DNA of 64,000 bases from Cycas panzhihuaensis (Eukaryota; Cycadophyta): positions 230,213,741 to 230,277,740 of the forward strand of contig CM041465.1 in the NCBI GenBank assembly GCA_023213395.1, given 5' to 3'. A program made the translations under genes and the position numbers. The stretch's first letter is position 1, and each line of letters opens with the position of its first letter. Positions 54,091 through 64,000 of this stretch are shown here, in pieces. The notes under the pieces were generated by a model, which searched no databases, had not been told where the DNA came from, and saw only the letters and a list, made by a program, of their open reading frames with translations.

Positions 54091-54840
54091 TTCATTGTTA
54101 GAAGTATAAACAGAAAAATTACAGAAAAATAGTCTCAGATTTGAACTGATTAAGCATTTTTTGCAAATTTTGAGTAATTATACCATAGGTTTTGAAGCGA
54201 ACTTTAAAAAAATTGTAAGAAATTTAATTTTGGCTTGTTATCCATTACTATCTTTAGGGTTTGAAATATGCTACTATAACTTCAAATGGCCATAATTTTT
54301 ACCTTAGGTGTTTGATTGACCTCAATTTTTTTTTGAATCTGTGCATCTCGATGTCTACTTTTTGATGGAAATAGTGTTAAATCCATCAGATATTGGAGTA
54401 AAAAGTTATCAGCATTTTAGTAATAGATTGTTGTAGCCTCTAGAAATCCTAATTATGATCCACATTAAAAGGGCCATAACAATTGCTACGGGTATCCAAA
54501 TGACCATATTTTTTTTTTTTAATTTGGTGTGGCTTGAAGCATAGATTACTTAGAAAAAATAAATTTTCAATTTAAAGATCTAGTTTAAAAGTTATTGCTA
54601 TTTTAGTGGAAGGTACTATTGCCGCCTTAACATTTAGAATCTTTATCCCACTTGCAGGGGGCACTACAAGAGCTACAAAGCTCCAAATACCTCAAACTAG
54701 GCCCATTGGAAATGTTTTGAAGTCCTTTTTACTCAGAAAAAGAAATCACTCAATTTGGGTTATTAGAGGAAAAGTTTTATAATTTTTGTTTTGTTTTCAA
54801 AAAGGGGCTCTTGGACATTTTCGTCCATATGTCCTACTAT
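54091..54840 (+). other. Internal region of F, left of the LINE
   Basis: These 750 AT-rich bases have no coding capacity. Blocks such as CCTCAATTTTTTTTTGAATCTGTG recur in loosely similar form around 54300 and 54500. It ends with the 17-base target duplication of the LINE (54824-54840). Confidence 0.6.
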
Positions 54841-55021
54841 TTTTTTTTGTTAAGGTAAAATGAATTTAAAGTGGGTTTGATAACAGGATCCCACAACCTA
54901 GTACATCATCAACCCGTGAGAGCAATACCAAGCTGACCGTGACAACCCCACGGAATAGGCAACAATACATCAACTTGCCGGGACAAGCCCCACGGCTAGC
55001 TATTGCAGACCATGTCCTTCT

Positions 55022-58000
55022 CTACCGCATAAAAGGTCCTCGGAAATCACAGCTCCACACAAGCCCGCACTTATGCCTAACCCCCCAGTTTGCCAGAAAA
55101 TCAGCAGCTTTGTTTCCCTCTCTGAGGGTGTGCCTAATACAAACTTCCGTCATACCTTGAATAGTGTCCTTGGCATCATTTATGATAGCCTGGAATTTCC
55201 AGTCCGGGCTAGCCACTCCTTTCAGCGAATTCAGGACGACTTCTGAGTCCCCCTCGATAACCAGTCTTTGTAAACCCCCTCGGCTAGCAAGGTCTAGGCC
55301 TTTGCTCATAGCATGCATTTCTGCATAGTTGTTTGTCTGGGAGCCATAATAGTCCGCAAAGGCCCAAATGAGGGCCCCATTCCGATCCTGCAGGTCCCCT
55401 CCCCGCCTTCCCACAGGTTTCCTTTTGCCACAAAATTTATTTTGAACCATGGCTCATCCGGAGGAATCCATCTAATGCTACGGGGTTTTAAAACTTCAAA
55501 CTCTGGGGCAATACCCCACTTTGAGAGCAGCCTGTCTTCGGACGGGGATAGACGCTTCTCCTTAGCTTTCCCAACACTCTCCTTAATGTCCGCACAAACT
55601 CTGCTGAAGATTCCCATCTGGTCCATCACTTTCTCTTGGAAAGTCCTTCTGTTCCTCTCCTTCCAGATGTTCCAAGCCAAAATTGGGAGGGAATTCTTCC
55701 AAATGCGGGTGAGGGTAAGGCTTTTAAAGGGGCTTCGCCACGCCTGCCACAGATCGGAGATATTTTGCGAGAGGACCCAAGATACTTCCAATTTTCCAAG
55801 CAGCAGCCCCCAGACTTCCCTTGTGAAATGGCAATCCAAAAAGATGTGGTCGATGGATTCCTCATTGGTGCAACAAAGGACACACCTGCTCACCAAGGCG
55901 AAGCCTCGCCTCTTCAGGTTATCGACCGTAAGAATCTTGTACCTTAGACTGGTCCACCAGAAGAGAGCAATTTTGGGGATAATGGATAGCCTCCAAACTC
56001 CTTCCAGCAGAGGGTTGTCCAAGTCCCCCCTAGTTCGACAAAGGAATTGGTAGCCCTGCTTAACTGAGTACTCCCCCGACGGGCTAGATGGCCATACCAT
56101 CGAATCCTGCATCGGAATTCTAGGGATATAGCTCTGCCTGAGGATCCCTGAGAGCTTAGCGAGGCCCTCCTGCAGATAGTCCAAGCCTTGTAATTCCTCA
56201 AAATTTCTCCAGGCCCTCGAGCCTCCACTTGCGCACCAATAGCCTTTGGCCAACCTCCCGTAGAGCCCGACGCAGGGCTCCACCAGAGGCGCCAAGTCCG
56301 GAAAGCCCTTCAGGGCTTTATCCCTACACCACACATCGTCCCAGAATCTAATGTGGCTACCGTCACCCAATCTCCATTTTAGCCCCTCCTTTATGGATGC
56401 CCAAGCTTTCAGGATACTTCTCCAGACAACAGAGCCAGTCAGCGAGACGCTACTATCCAGCAGCGAGCCTCCCTGAATGTATTTTCTATGGAGAATCTTC
56501 TCCCAGGGTCTCCCCTCCCTTGAGCAGTCTCCAACCAAGCTTAGCCCCAAGGGCTGCATTGAAATGAGGAACCCTTCGCAAGTTAAGGCCCCCAGCCCAT
56601 TTAGGGGAACAAACTTTACTCCAGCTCACCAAGTGAATCCTGTTCCTGCTTTCGGTACCCGACCAGAGGAACCTTTTTTGGATAGATTCAATAGCATCTG
56701 AAATGCTCGGGGACTTTAAATATGGACATCCAGAACACAGGAATGCTCTGGAGAGTGGAGGCAACAAGCTGAAGTTTACCAGCCGAACTCAGGAGGGCGC
56801 CCTTCCAACCCGCAAGCTTCCTTTGGAATTTATCAATGAGGGGATCCCACAAATGTTTGGCCATCCTGCCCAAAAATAGGGGCAATCCCAGGTAAATAGT
56901 GGGGAGCATCTTAATATCCATGCCCAAAGTTCTCACGATCTTGCCTTGGATACGACCTGGGGTATTGAGAAAAAAGACGCTGCTCTTCTTGAGGTTTATC
57001 TTCTGGTTTGAGGCCTTCTCGAATTTCCCCAGAATATCTTTAAAACTAGCAGCCTCTCTGACAGTCGCCTTCCCTAGTAAAATATTATCATCCACAAATT
57101 GGTGGTGACCCACATTGTCCAACCCCGACGTGGCTTTTATCCCAGTAAGGGAACCCTGCCTCCATGTGACCTCAAGGTTCTACCCAAAGATCTCTCGCCA
57201 TCGTAATGAAAAGGAAGGGGATAGGGGTCCCTTGCCTTAAACCCCGAAACCGGGAAAAATCTAGACGACGACCCATTGATAATAACAGAGAATTGCGGCT
57301 TTCCTATACACAACTTTACCCAATTTCTCCATGTCTCCCCGAAGCCGAATGCCTCCAAGCAGTCCATCAAGCAATCCAGAGACCCTATCAAAGGCTTTCG
57401 TGAGATCAATTTTGATAAGCATTGTTGGCTCCTTCCTTTCGGCAGCCGAATGGATGGTTTCGTGGACTACAATATAACCATCATAGATCTGTCTACCCCG
57501 AAGGAAGCCGTCCTGATTTTGGGAGATGATATTCGGCATTAATCTTTTCAACCGATTAACCAAGACCTTGGTTAGAATCTTATACTTGACATTACAAAGA
57601 CTGATGGGACGGAATTCTTCCATCCTTCTCGCCCCATCTTTTTTTGGTATAAGGACGAGGAATGTAGCCTGCCATTCCTGAAGCATCTCTTTTTTTGTGC
57701 AGAACTCCTGTAGAGCCATCATTAAGTCATCCTTTATGATATCCCAGTATTCTTGGAAGAAGCCTGGAGGAAAGCCATCCGGCCCTGGCGCTTTGTCCTT
57801 CTTCATACTGAAGAGGGCCTCCCTGACCTCTTCAGTAGTAAACGGGGCAGCCAGCTGAGCGTTTTGAGAATCATTCACCAGTCTAGGGATATTGTTCAGG
57901 AAATCATTTCTACTGTCCAAATCCCTTTCCTGGGGCGCCGAGAATAGGTCCTTGAAGAAAGCACTTGCCAGATCCTTCATATCCTCCATAGAACTAACGA

Positions 58001-59178
58001 CTGAACCGTCTTCCTTCTGGAGGTAAGGAATTTTATTATTTGCCCTATGCTTCAAAGTGGTCATATGGAAGAATTTTGTATTCCTATCCCCCTCCGCCAC
58101 CCGAGAGCCACAGATTTCGCCTCCACAGATTTCCTCTCGAATGAGAGTCTCCTCCATCTCCTCTACCAACACCTTTTCTGCCTTATCAAGCTCTGGAGAT
58201 CTGCCTGAAGTTTCGATCCTTTCTCCTATAGCCTTGAGGTCATTTGTAATATTGTCTTTCTGCTTGTTGATATTTTGGAAAACCTCTTTATTCCAAGCCT
58301 TAATTTGTCTCTTAACCCAGTCGAGTTTCCTCGAAAATCTAAACATGGCATGACCTTTAACCCGACCGCCACCACTCCTCCAGTCGGTTCCAAGGTCGAT
58401 GCTGGCCCACATAAGCTCGAACCGAAAGGGAGAGCCCGAGGAATTTCCTGGGACCGCAAAATGAAGCAGAAGAGGAGAATGGTCCGAGCTCAGTCTTGGT
58501 AGCGTCTCCAAAGAGAGATCACTAAAGATTCTCAGCCAGTCATAATTAACCAACACCCTGTCCAATTTTATTTGAATATGGTGGTTCCCCAACCTCTTGT
58601 TTGACCAGGTAAAAGAGGCCCCCCTTAGCTTTACATCCTCCAGGCCCCCCAGCTGGAGGAAATCGCTGAAATCTCCCATACTACTAGTCCAACCGCCTGC
58701 GCCCCCTCTCTTGTCACCCGGAGCCAGGGCCGAGTTGAAGTCCCCCGCCAACAACCAGGGTTGAAGGAAGCCCCTATGAACCTCCAGCAGCCTATCCCAG
58801 AGCTTCCTCCTAGCCTCCTGGTTGTTTGGGGCGTAAACATTTGTTGCTATCCACGAGATTATTGCTTATATTAGTTAAGCGAATCGAAATAAAGGATCCT
58901 TCGGCAAACACAAGTTCACCCAACCAAATCGATGGGTCCCATAGAACCAATAGGCCTCCCTCACCCTGAGCATAGTCAACCTCAATGCTTTCCGCCGTTT
59001 TCCAAACTTTGTTTATGATCCTTTGGGTATTTTCCTTGCTCAGCTTCGATTCTTGAAGGAATAAAAGGTCCGGAAGGTATTTATTTCGCATGTCCATTAA
59101 AATCCTCTGCTTCGAGGGGGCATTGAGTCCCCTAATATTCCAACATAGCAGCTTCATCTCTTCTTTCTTTGCTTCCAA
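55022..59178 (-). pseudogene. LINE ORF2: endonuclease, RT, zinc motif, RNase H
   Basis: It starts at 59178 (MEAKKEEMKLLCWNIRGLN), overlapping the end of ORF1. The APE-type endonuclease shows CWNIRG, FLQESK, NVYAPNN (after a frameshift near 58800), AGDFNSAL and SSDHSPL. The RT shows FRPISLCNVKYKILTKVL, IDLTKAFD (frameshift near 57370) and FVDDN in place of the usual FADD box. The zinc motif CVLCCTNEESIDHIFLDC lies near 55840. RNase H has NYAEMHAMSKGLDLA, IEGDSEVVLNSLK and NKAADFLAN. Its first catalytic Asp seems lost (KINFVAKGN). Confidence 0.93.
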
Positions 59179-60553
59179 ACTTCTGCAGGCTCTCCTTTAG
59201 GAGGCTCCTTACCTGCAGTGCTAGATCTCAGGATAGGCCCTTCCAAAAACGTCTCCTTTAAGGTTTTCTGGCTGCCTTGATCGACTTGGGAAGCCGCTTC
59301 TTTCTCCCTTAGGAGCTTTAACGGCGGCCTTCTGACTTTCCTTTCTGTGCCCACATCTGGAGGCCTTCTCAAAGCCGTCTGAGGGGTTGATGCAAGATCT
59401 GGCTCACCTGGGCCCCCCCTCGGAGGGGCTGGGACTTCTCCCCCCTGCCCCTGGGGTAATTGTTCCCTAGGAGCCATGGAAGCCTCCTCAGCGTGAAGCA
59501 GGCCAATCCTTCCCTCAACTGCCATATCGCTCACTAGAGGGAGGGAGGTATGAGGTTTTAGAATGGTCTTACCCGGGGAGGGAACCCCTAGGGTAACCTC
59601 TCCGACTAGGCCCCTCGGGCCCTTGAAGTCAAGACCTTGCTAGTTCTTCTTCCTCAAAAGTGTATCCTCTTCATTTGGGTGAATTCCTCCTCCCCACTTG
59701 GGCCACTCCACAGGGTGTGGCCAACATAATCTGGGGCCACCGTTGTGCATCATCCTTCTTATCCTGCTAGCTTGGTGAAGCGGTCTTATCTTTCACCTCC
59801 ATAGGAGGTTGGATGCTGAGCACTTGTAGGGCAAATGACCCAATAGTCTGCAGTGGAGCACCTAATGTGATCCATTTCGTAGATCAAAGGTTGCCTCCAT
59901 GCCCTTTAGGGCAACACTAGTCGGATATGCTCCAAAAGGGGCTTGTCAAGGCGAGCTAAAGCACAAATCCTGGCATTGATGAGCCTGCTCCTGTTCTTCG
60001 TCGCGGAATCAACGGCTAGTAGGGGACCCACCGCTTTAGCTATACCCCTGAATACTTCTGGGTTCCAATAGTGCAAAGGGAGACCCGGGAGCTGGATCCA
60101 AATGGGGGCCTGTTTGATTTTGGGAGTGGAGGGATCAAAGTCCCTGTGCCATTTTTCCAACGACAGTGCTTTCCTACCAAACATCCACGGTGCCCTAAGC
60201 AAGATGCTGGACAAATCCTCGAAGGAGGAGAACTTAAATAGCACACACCCCTTGGGCATGGCTATAACTTCCACAGACCCATTCGTCTTCCATTTAGACC
60301 TTGTCCAGTTTCTAATGGGGTCTAGGCCCGGTCTGGGGCCTGAGAACCTGCCAACTAGGCAGTTCTCCCAGAGTTTCTCAGTTCTATCAGCGAGAGCTGA
60401 GGGGATTTTCAGTGTTGCTTCATTGTCGATAAACTCAGGGGTTAGGTCATAAGTTTCCTGATCTCTTGATTTCAGAGCATCGCGATAAGATTTCCCGGGA
60501 GGCGGGTCAATGGTTTGGGTCTGATCTTGAGGATTATGGTTCATTGTCTCCAT
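59154..60553 (-). pseudogene. LINE ORF1, RNA-binding protein
   Basis: The start is METMNHNPQDQTQTIDPPPG at 60553. The first 215 codons contain the DUF4283-type core of plant L1 ORF1: LVGRFSGPRPGL, KGCVLFKFSSFEDLSSILLRAPW and APIWIQLPGLPLHYWNPEV. A stop at 59906 and a frame change before 59534 precede a Pro/Gly/Lys-rich tail that ends at 59154. A zinc knuckle expected after the core is not clear. ORF1 would bind the LINE RNA. Confidence 0.88.
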
Positions 60554-61066
60554 TTAAGAGTAGCCAAAAAACAACAAAAAACAAACATGACTAAGCTGGC
60601 AGCTTCTTAAGGAGAGCCTCTGCAATCCATACCTCTCGGAGAACAGCTAGAGGCTCCACTGTAGGAGCAATACTAAGCTTCCGGCGCCCTAACAGAAGAT
60701 TCTTCACCCAGCACAAGGAACTCGCCAGTCTGGAGCCAGCACCTCCCAGTCTCCCACCTTCTGGTTCCAGGAAACACACATGCAACCACCAAAAGGCAGG
60801 CCAGCAACGAAGACTACGCAGTTTCTGCGTCTCCCACCATGGGCCGCCGCTCTGAGCTTGAAATGAGAGAAACAACCCGCATGCGAAGCTTTCTAAGACG
60901 CCACGGGCCCTAACTTGCCCTACGCGTTCGACCTGAGGACGCCATCGCGCCTCGGTGCTGCCTGGAACGATCGCCGCCGCCACTGGAACCCTAATCGGCT
61001 CTACGCAGCCTTCTTCGCAGGTTCGCTCTACGCAGCCTTCTTCGCAGGTTCAAAAGAGTAGCTCCA
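60554..61066 (-). promoter_or_regulatory. 5' untranslated region of the LINE
   Basis: G+C-rich non-coding sequence of about 510 bases. The outermost part has a tandem near-duplicate of about 27 bases around CTCTACGCAGCCTTCTTCGC (about 61000-61050). It ends next to the target duplication, so the copy looks complete at its 5' end. An internal promoter would be expected here, but no defined element is visible. Confidence 0.6.
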
Positions 61067-61083
61067 TCCATATGTCCTACTAT

Positions 61084-62736
61084 AGGTACTGGAGTTTTGT
61101 CTAAATAGTTGGAATCTTGGTTCAAAGATGATCAATTTGAGTGGTCATATGATACAATTTTGACCGATGCATGGTGTAGATTTTAATCCTTGAAATTGTA
61201 ACCCTTATTAACAAAGTATAATGGAATTCAATTTGGACAAAGGTACCAATGTCAAAGAATGGCTAGAATTGGTCGAAACACTGAATGAGTACACATGATA
61301 TAGAAATTGAAGATTATGGACAATTTATTGAACTTTTTAATTGGTCTAACAAACTCAAAATATGCAATGATTGGAATTCATTTAAGGTGATGTTAACAGT
61401 CACATCGTGGGACTGGAGGCAAGATAAGCAAATTCAAATTGGCCCAACGCACAACAACTTAATAAATGAGGAATGAGAAGGGCCCACTCTTTATGAAGAT
61501 GAAGACAAAAACAGATCTAATTACATACAATGTGAAGAATCAGGCAATGGGGAATTCGCACACCCACAAGAAGACACCAAGTAGATGATGAAGTAGGATT
61601 CAGTGGCCCAAGAAAAACCCATCCAATGTTACGAAGGAGAACCCGAGTGGCCTAAGAAAGAGTCCATGAAATCAAGAGAACCCCATAAAGTACTCGACGC
61701 GGTTCTTGATCCTGTTTTGCACATGCACATTGCCTTTGGTAGTTTCATCTTTCCTCTTTCTTTTCCATCCTCAATAGCTATGCGAAAACCCTCTCCCCCT
61801 TACTCCATAGCTATCCAAACTCCTAAGTTTCTTAATTCCAAGGTCTTTTAAGACAAATTTTAGTCCCTCTTCACAACCCTCACTCATCCCACCTTTCACA
61901 TGTTTCTCTACCCCCTATCAAATCTCCTCATCAACATGTTCTAAACCCTCTATCCTACTTTGATCACATTTCATCACCTAATATGATGATTGCCTCATCA
62001 TGCTTGTCCCAACGTTCCACACTTCTATATAACCAACATTCCTTTTTTCTATTAATTCCTTCATCTAGTCCTATCCCCATCTTTGAACCTCTACTTAAAC
62101 CTCTTTCCCATAAAGAGCGTCTATCACTAATCTTGTATAACTCTTATTTCCCTAAGATCTCTAATTATCCAACCAAACCTGTCTTGATCATAACCCCTTG
62201 TCAAATCAATTCCTAAACCTCAAGTATTACTTGCTATATAGTTCTCTTCTCCAAGTTTTCCACATATACAAATCTATTGACAATCACCTCATGGATCCCC
62301 ACTTCTCTCACTCATTCTTGCATTATGCAATCATTGATGTACGATCTTTATGATCAATTCTTTTTCAGCCTTCTAAAATCACATTATAACTTTTCTTATA
62401 AATCCTCTCAGTATTCTTAGTACCTCTCATTCCTTGAGCAATGTCATTTGAGGACAAAATGTGCAATCACAAAATAGAAGCATGGTCAAGCATCAAGGCA
62501 CCACATAGGTCCTAGGATCATTTCAATATAGAACAAGCTATAACATGTACCTAGTTCCAGGAATGAGCATCTGCAAATTCAAATCACTCATCAACAATTT
62601 TCAACGAAAGTTGCAAGACTAGACCTAATTTTTATGACATACATGATTTAGCAAATGGTGGCTAGAACTGCTAGTCAAAGCTGGACCTAACAAGCTCTAC
62701 ATGCAACTACCCATACTTTGAGGGTGAAGTATCTCA
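61084..62736 (+). other. Internal region of F, right of the LINE
   Basis: 1.65 kb without recognised domain. Short open stretches (for example near 61285-61476) show no similarity that I know. The second half (61700-62400) is CT-rich with TTCCTCATC and CCTCTTTCC words. It ends at the polypurine tract. Confidence 0.6.
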
Positions 62737-62749
62737 AGGAAGGGAGAGT
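62737..62749 (+). promoter_or_regulatory. Polypurine tract of element F
   Basis: AGGAAGGGAGAGT lies directly before the LTR start TGTTACATT. Confidence 0.82.
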
Positions 62750-63253
62750 TGTTACATTTCTAAGTTTTGAAGAAGTTGGTGAAGTTAATTTGTATGATAA
62801 TAAGGAAGAATTATTTAATATATATTTATTATGAATTCACTATTTTTAGGAGAGACACTCATTGCATCCCTAAATTAAATGAACTCGGTATTTTGAGGAG
62901 AGAGAATTAGTTGGATTTAGAGAGAGAAAATAAGTCTATAAATAGAGGACCTTCATTCATTTTAAAATTATCTTTGGAGAATTTGATATTTTGGATATGG
63001 ACTAATGGCTTAGAGCCATTAGCGCATTATTGTGCCATTTTGAGAGGAAACCCTCATCTTGAAGAGGGCAAGATACTATTGTTATTTTATCTGATATTAA
63101 TCCAATATTATTATGGCATGCTTGATATTAATCTAATATTAGCATGTGGTTTGCTATTATATTTGAAGTATTCTGGATATTTGTTGTTATTTTTATAAAT
63201 TATCTATGGTGTAAATGCTATATTTTTTGTCTATAAGTAGTGGCATTGCCACA
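62750..63253 (+). repeat. 3' LTR of element F
   Basis: It begins TGTTACATTTC and ends TGCCACA. It matches 53620-54076, with the same TATA box (CTATAAATAGAGG near 62936) and AGAGCCATTAG segment. Confidence 0.9.
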
Positions 63254-63465
63254 AACCAACTATACAAAAATTGTTCTACAAGGCTTCAACATGGAAGATT
63301 GCAAATCGATATCAACTCCAATGGAAGCTAAAGCAAAATCACTTTAGATGCAAAAGGAAACCCTATGAGTGAAACACTATATTAGAGATTGGTAGGTAAT
63401 TTATTTTACCTAACAACCATTAGGCTAGACATTACATATGCAGTAAAAATAATATTTCATTTTAT
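63254..63465 (+). pseudogene. Element E RT thumb fragment
   Basis: With frame changes, it reads NYTKIVLQGFNMEDCKSIST, PMEAKAKSL and then LVGNLFYLTTIRLDITYAV, the Copia RT thumb and connection. It continues E from 53619 and is cut by G at 63466. Confidence 0.85.
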
Positions 63466-63916
63466 TGTTGGAACCTTTATGTTATAATGTTATGTATTAT
63501 GTGAAGTTACTTTATCACTTAAACATGATAAAGTATACACACACCTCTTTCTAGTATGTGTAATGTTGTAACTTATGGGTCAAGGGACCCTACACCCTTG
63601 TATTTACATATTTGCACATATGTATGCATGATAGACAAGTGTCCTTCATGTAATCTGCTTGTGTGCATATTTGATACTTGTCAAACATGCAGCACCCTAA
63701 AGAGCATCCTCCTCACCTGTATATTGAGATCATTCTCTCATATATAGTAAGAGTGTATGAGATGTATTGTTATGTTGTTATTTTGAATACAAGTTAATCT
63801 TATTTGGAGCTAGGATTAGTTTCTCTTTTTCCATTGCTAATGTGCTTATTTGCTTACTTAGTTGATGTTATTTAGTGATGTTAATCGTCTAAGCCTTGTA
63901 TGATCTCTTTCTCACA
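63466..63916 (+). repeat. 5' LTR of element G
   Basis: It has TG/CA ends and a TATA-like CATATATAGTAAG near 63740. The end is fixed by the primer site three bases on. Confidence 0.85.
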
Positions 63917-63919
63917 TTT

Positions 63920-63931
63920 TGGTATCAGAGC
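63920..63931 (+). promoter_or_regulatory. Primer-binding site of element G
   Basis: It is an exact TGGTATCAGAGC, the site for initiator tRNA-Met. Confidence 0.92.
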
Positions 63932-64000
63932 TATTTGGTAGGGGAGTGCTTGCTGAATTTCAAGGCTAGGGAGAGTGCAACAAAACCCTTGGTGATGACC

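Larger units (their letters stand above)
54841..61066 (-). mobile_element. Full-length L1-type LINE nested in F
   Basis: A perfect 17-base target duplication (TCCATATGTCCTACTAT) lies at 54824-54840 and 61067-61083. A short poly-T run at 54841 is the A-tail of the minus-strand copy. The 6.2 kb hold a 5' untranslated region, ORF1 and ORF2 with endonuclease, RT, zinc motif and RNase H. It is richer in G+C than its surroundings and has only a few frameshifts. The intact duplication makes it one of the younger insertions. Confidence 0.96.
53620..63253 (+). mobile_element. Non-autonomous LTR retrotransposon F nested in E
   Basis: Homologous LTRs (53620-54076, 62750-63253), a tRNA-Met-like primer site and a polypurine tract define it. 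Without the LINE it is about 3.4 kb, with 2.4 kb of internal sequence that shows no gag or pol. Target flanks GATCA and AACCA differ at two positions. This fits a large retrotransposon derivative (LARD-like), moved by proteins of another element. The strand follows from PBS and PPT positions. Confidence 0.85.
50081..63465 (+). mobile_element. Copia LTR retrotransposon E, split by F
   Basis: It is a + strand Copia with gag (50472), protease, integrase and RT up to 53619. It is interrupted by F and resumes at 63254 with the RT thumb, until G begins at 63466. At the F junction the frame continues in phase (LSQI then NYTKIVLQGF). Its 5' LTR is not visible between 50081 and 50471, so either B inserted into its leader or the 5' end is lost. 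Confidence 0.8.
63466..64000 (+). mobile_element. 5' end of LTR retrotransposon G, cut by the right edge
   Basis: A 451-base LTR (63466-63916), starting TGTTGGAACC and ending TTTCTCACA, is followed by the primer site TGGTATCAGAGC (63920-63931). The last 70 bases are leader. Its superfamily cannot be read in this window, though a Met-type site suits Copia. Confidence 0.85.

Noticed and set aside
55313-56053. Long plus-strand open frame of about 246 codons
   Set aside because: It is the antisense shadow of LINE ORF2 (55306-56559, minus), which has clear zinc and RT-associated motifs on the other strand.

Overview
The window looks like intergenic DNA from a very large seed-plant genome. A gymnosperm fits best, because all of the coding content is old, heavily mutated retrotransposon sequence. 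That lineage call is an inference and not a proof. I found no host gene with an intact structure, no rRNA or tRNA gene and no CRISPR array. Almost every base belongs to a nested stack of LTR retrotransposons plus one L1-type LINE. I name the elements A to L, with G for the last LTR and K for a solo LTR.

Layout. C (1-2527, +) is a Copia element cut off by the left edge. B (Copia, -) is spread from about 2528 to 50080 because three elements inserted into it: A (Copia, 3139-11655, -), H (Ty3/Gypsy, 13532-38525, -) and D (Ty3/Gypsy, 38645-49245, -). H itself contains I (a chromodomain Ty3/Gypsy, 15910-21571, +), J (a pol-less gag element, 26739-30488, -), K (a solo LTR of the D type, 30493-31397, +) and L (Copia, 32264-37380, -). 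E (Copia, +) runs from about 50081 to 63465. It is split by F (53620-63253, a non-autonomous LTR element), which carries a full-length LINE (54841-61066, -). G (63466-64000, +) is the 5' end of another LTR element inserted in E and cut by the right edge.

The nesting is supported by LTR pairs, primer-binding sites, polypurine tracts and target-site duplications. At three junctions (A in B, J in H, F in E) the interrupted protein frame resumes in phase when the insert is ignored. The deepest chain visible is E or its neighbour > B > H > J > K.

How the parts relate. Each autonomous element shows the usual cycle genes: Gag, aspartic protease, integrase, reverse transcriptase and RNase H. Order is PR-IN-RT-RH in Copia and PR-RT-RH-IN in Gypsy. 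H, D and J share an additional sense-strand reading frame, here ORF3. It lies after pol in D and H and directly after gag in J. It has a conserved N-terminal part, an acidic linker and a C-terminal coiled coil, and I do not recognise its function. H and D also share a Gag with four zinc-knuckle-like motifs and a protease with Asn where the catalytic Asp is expected. All reading frames carry stops or frameshifts, so nothing here is likely to be active now. C, D and the LINE are the least decayed.
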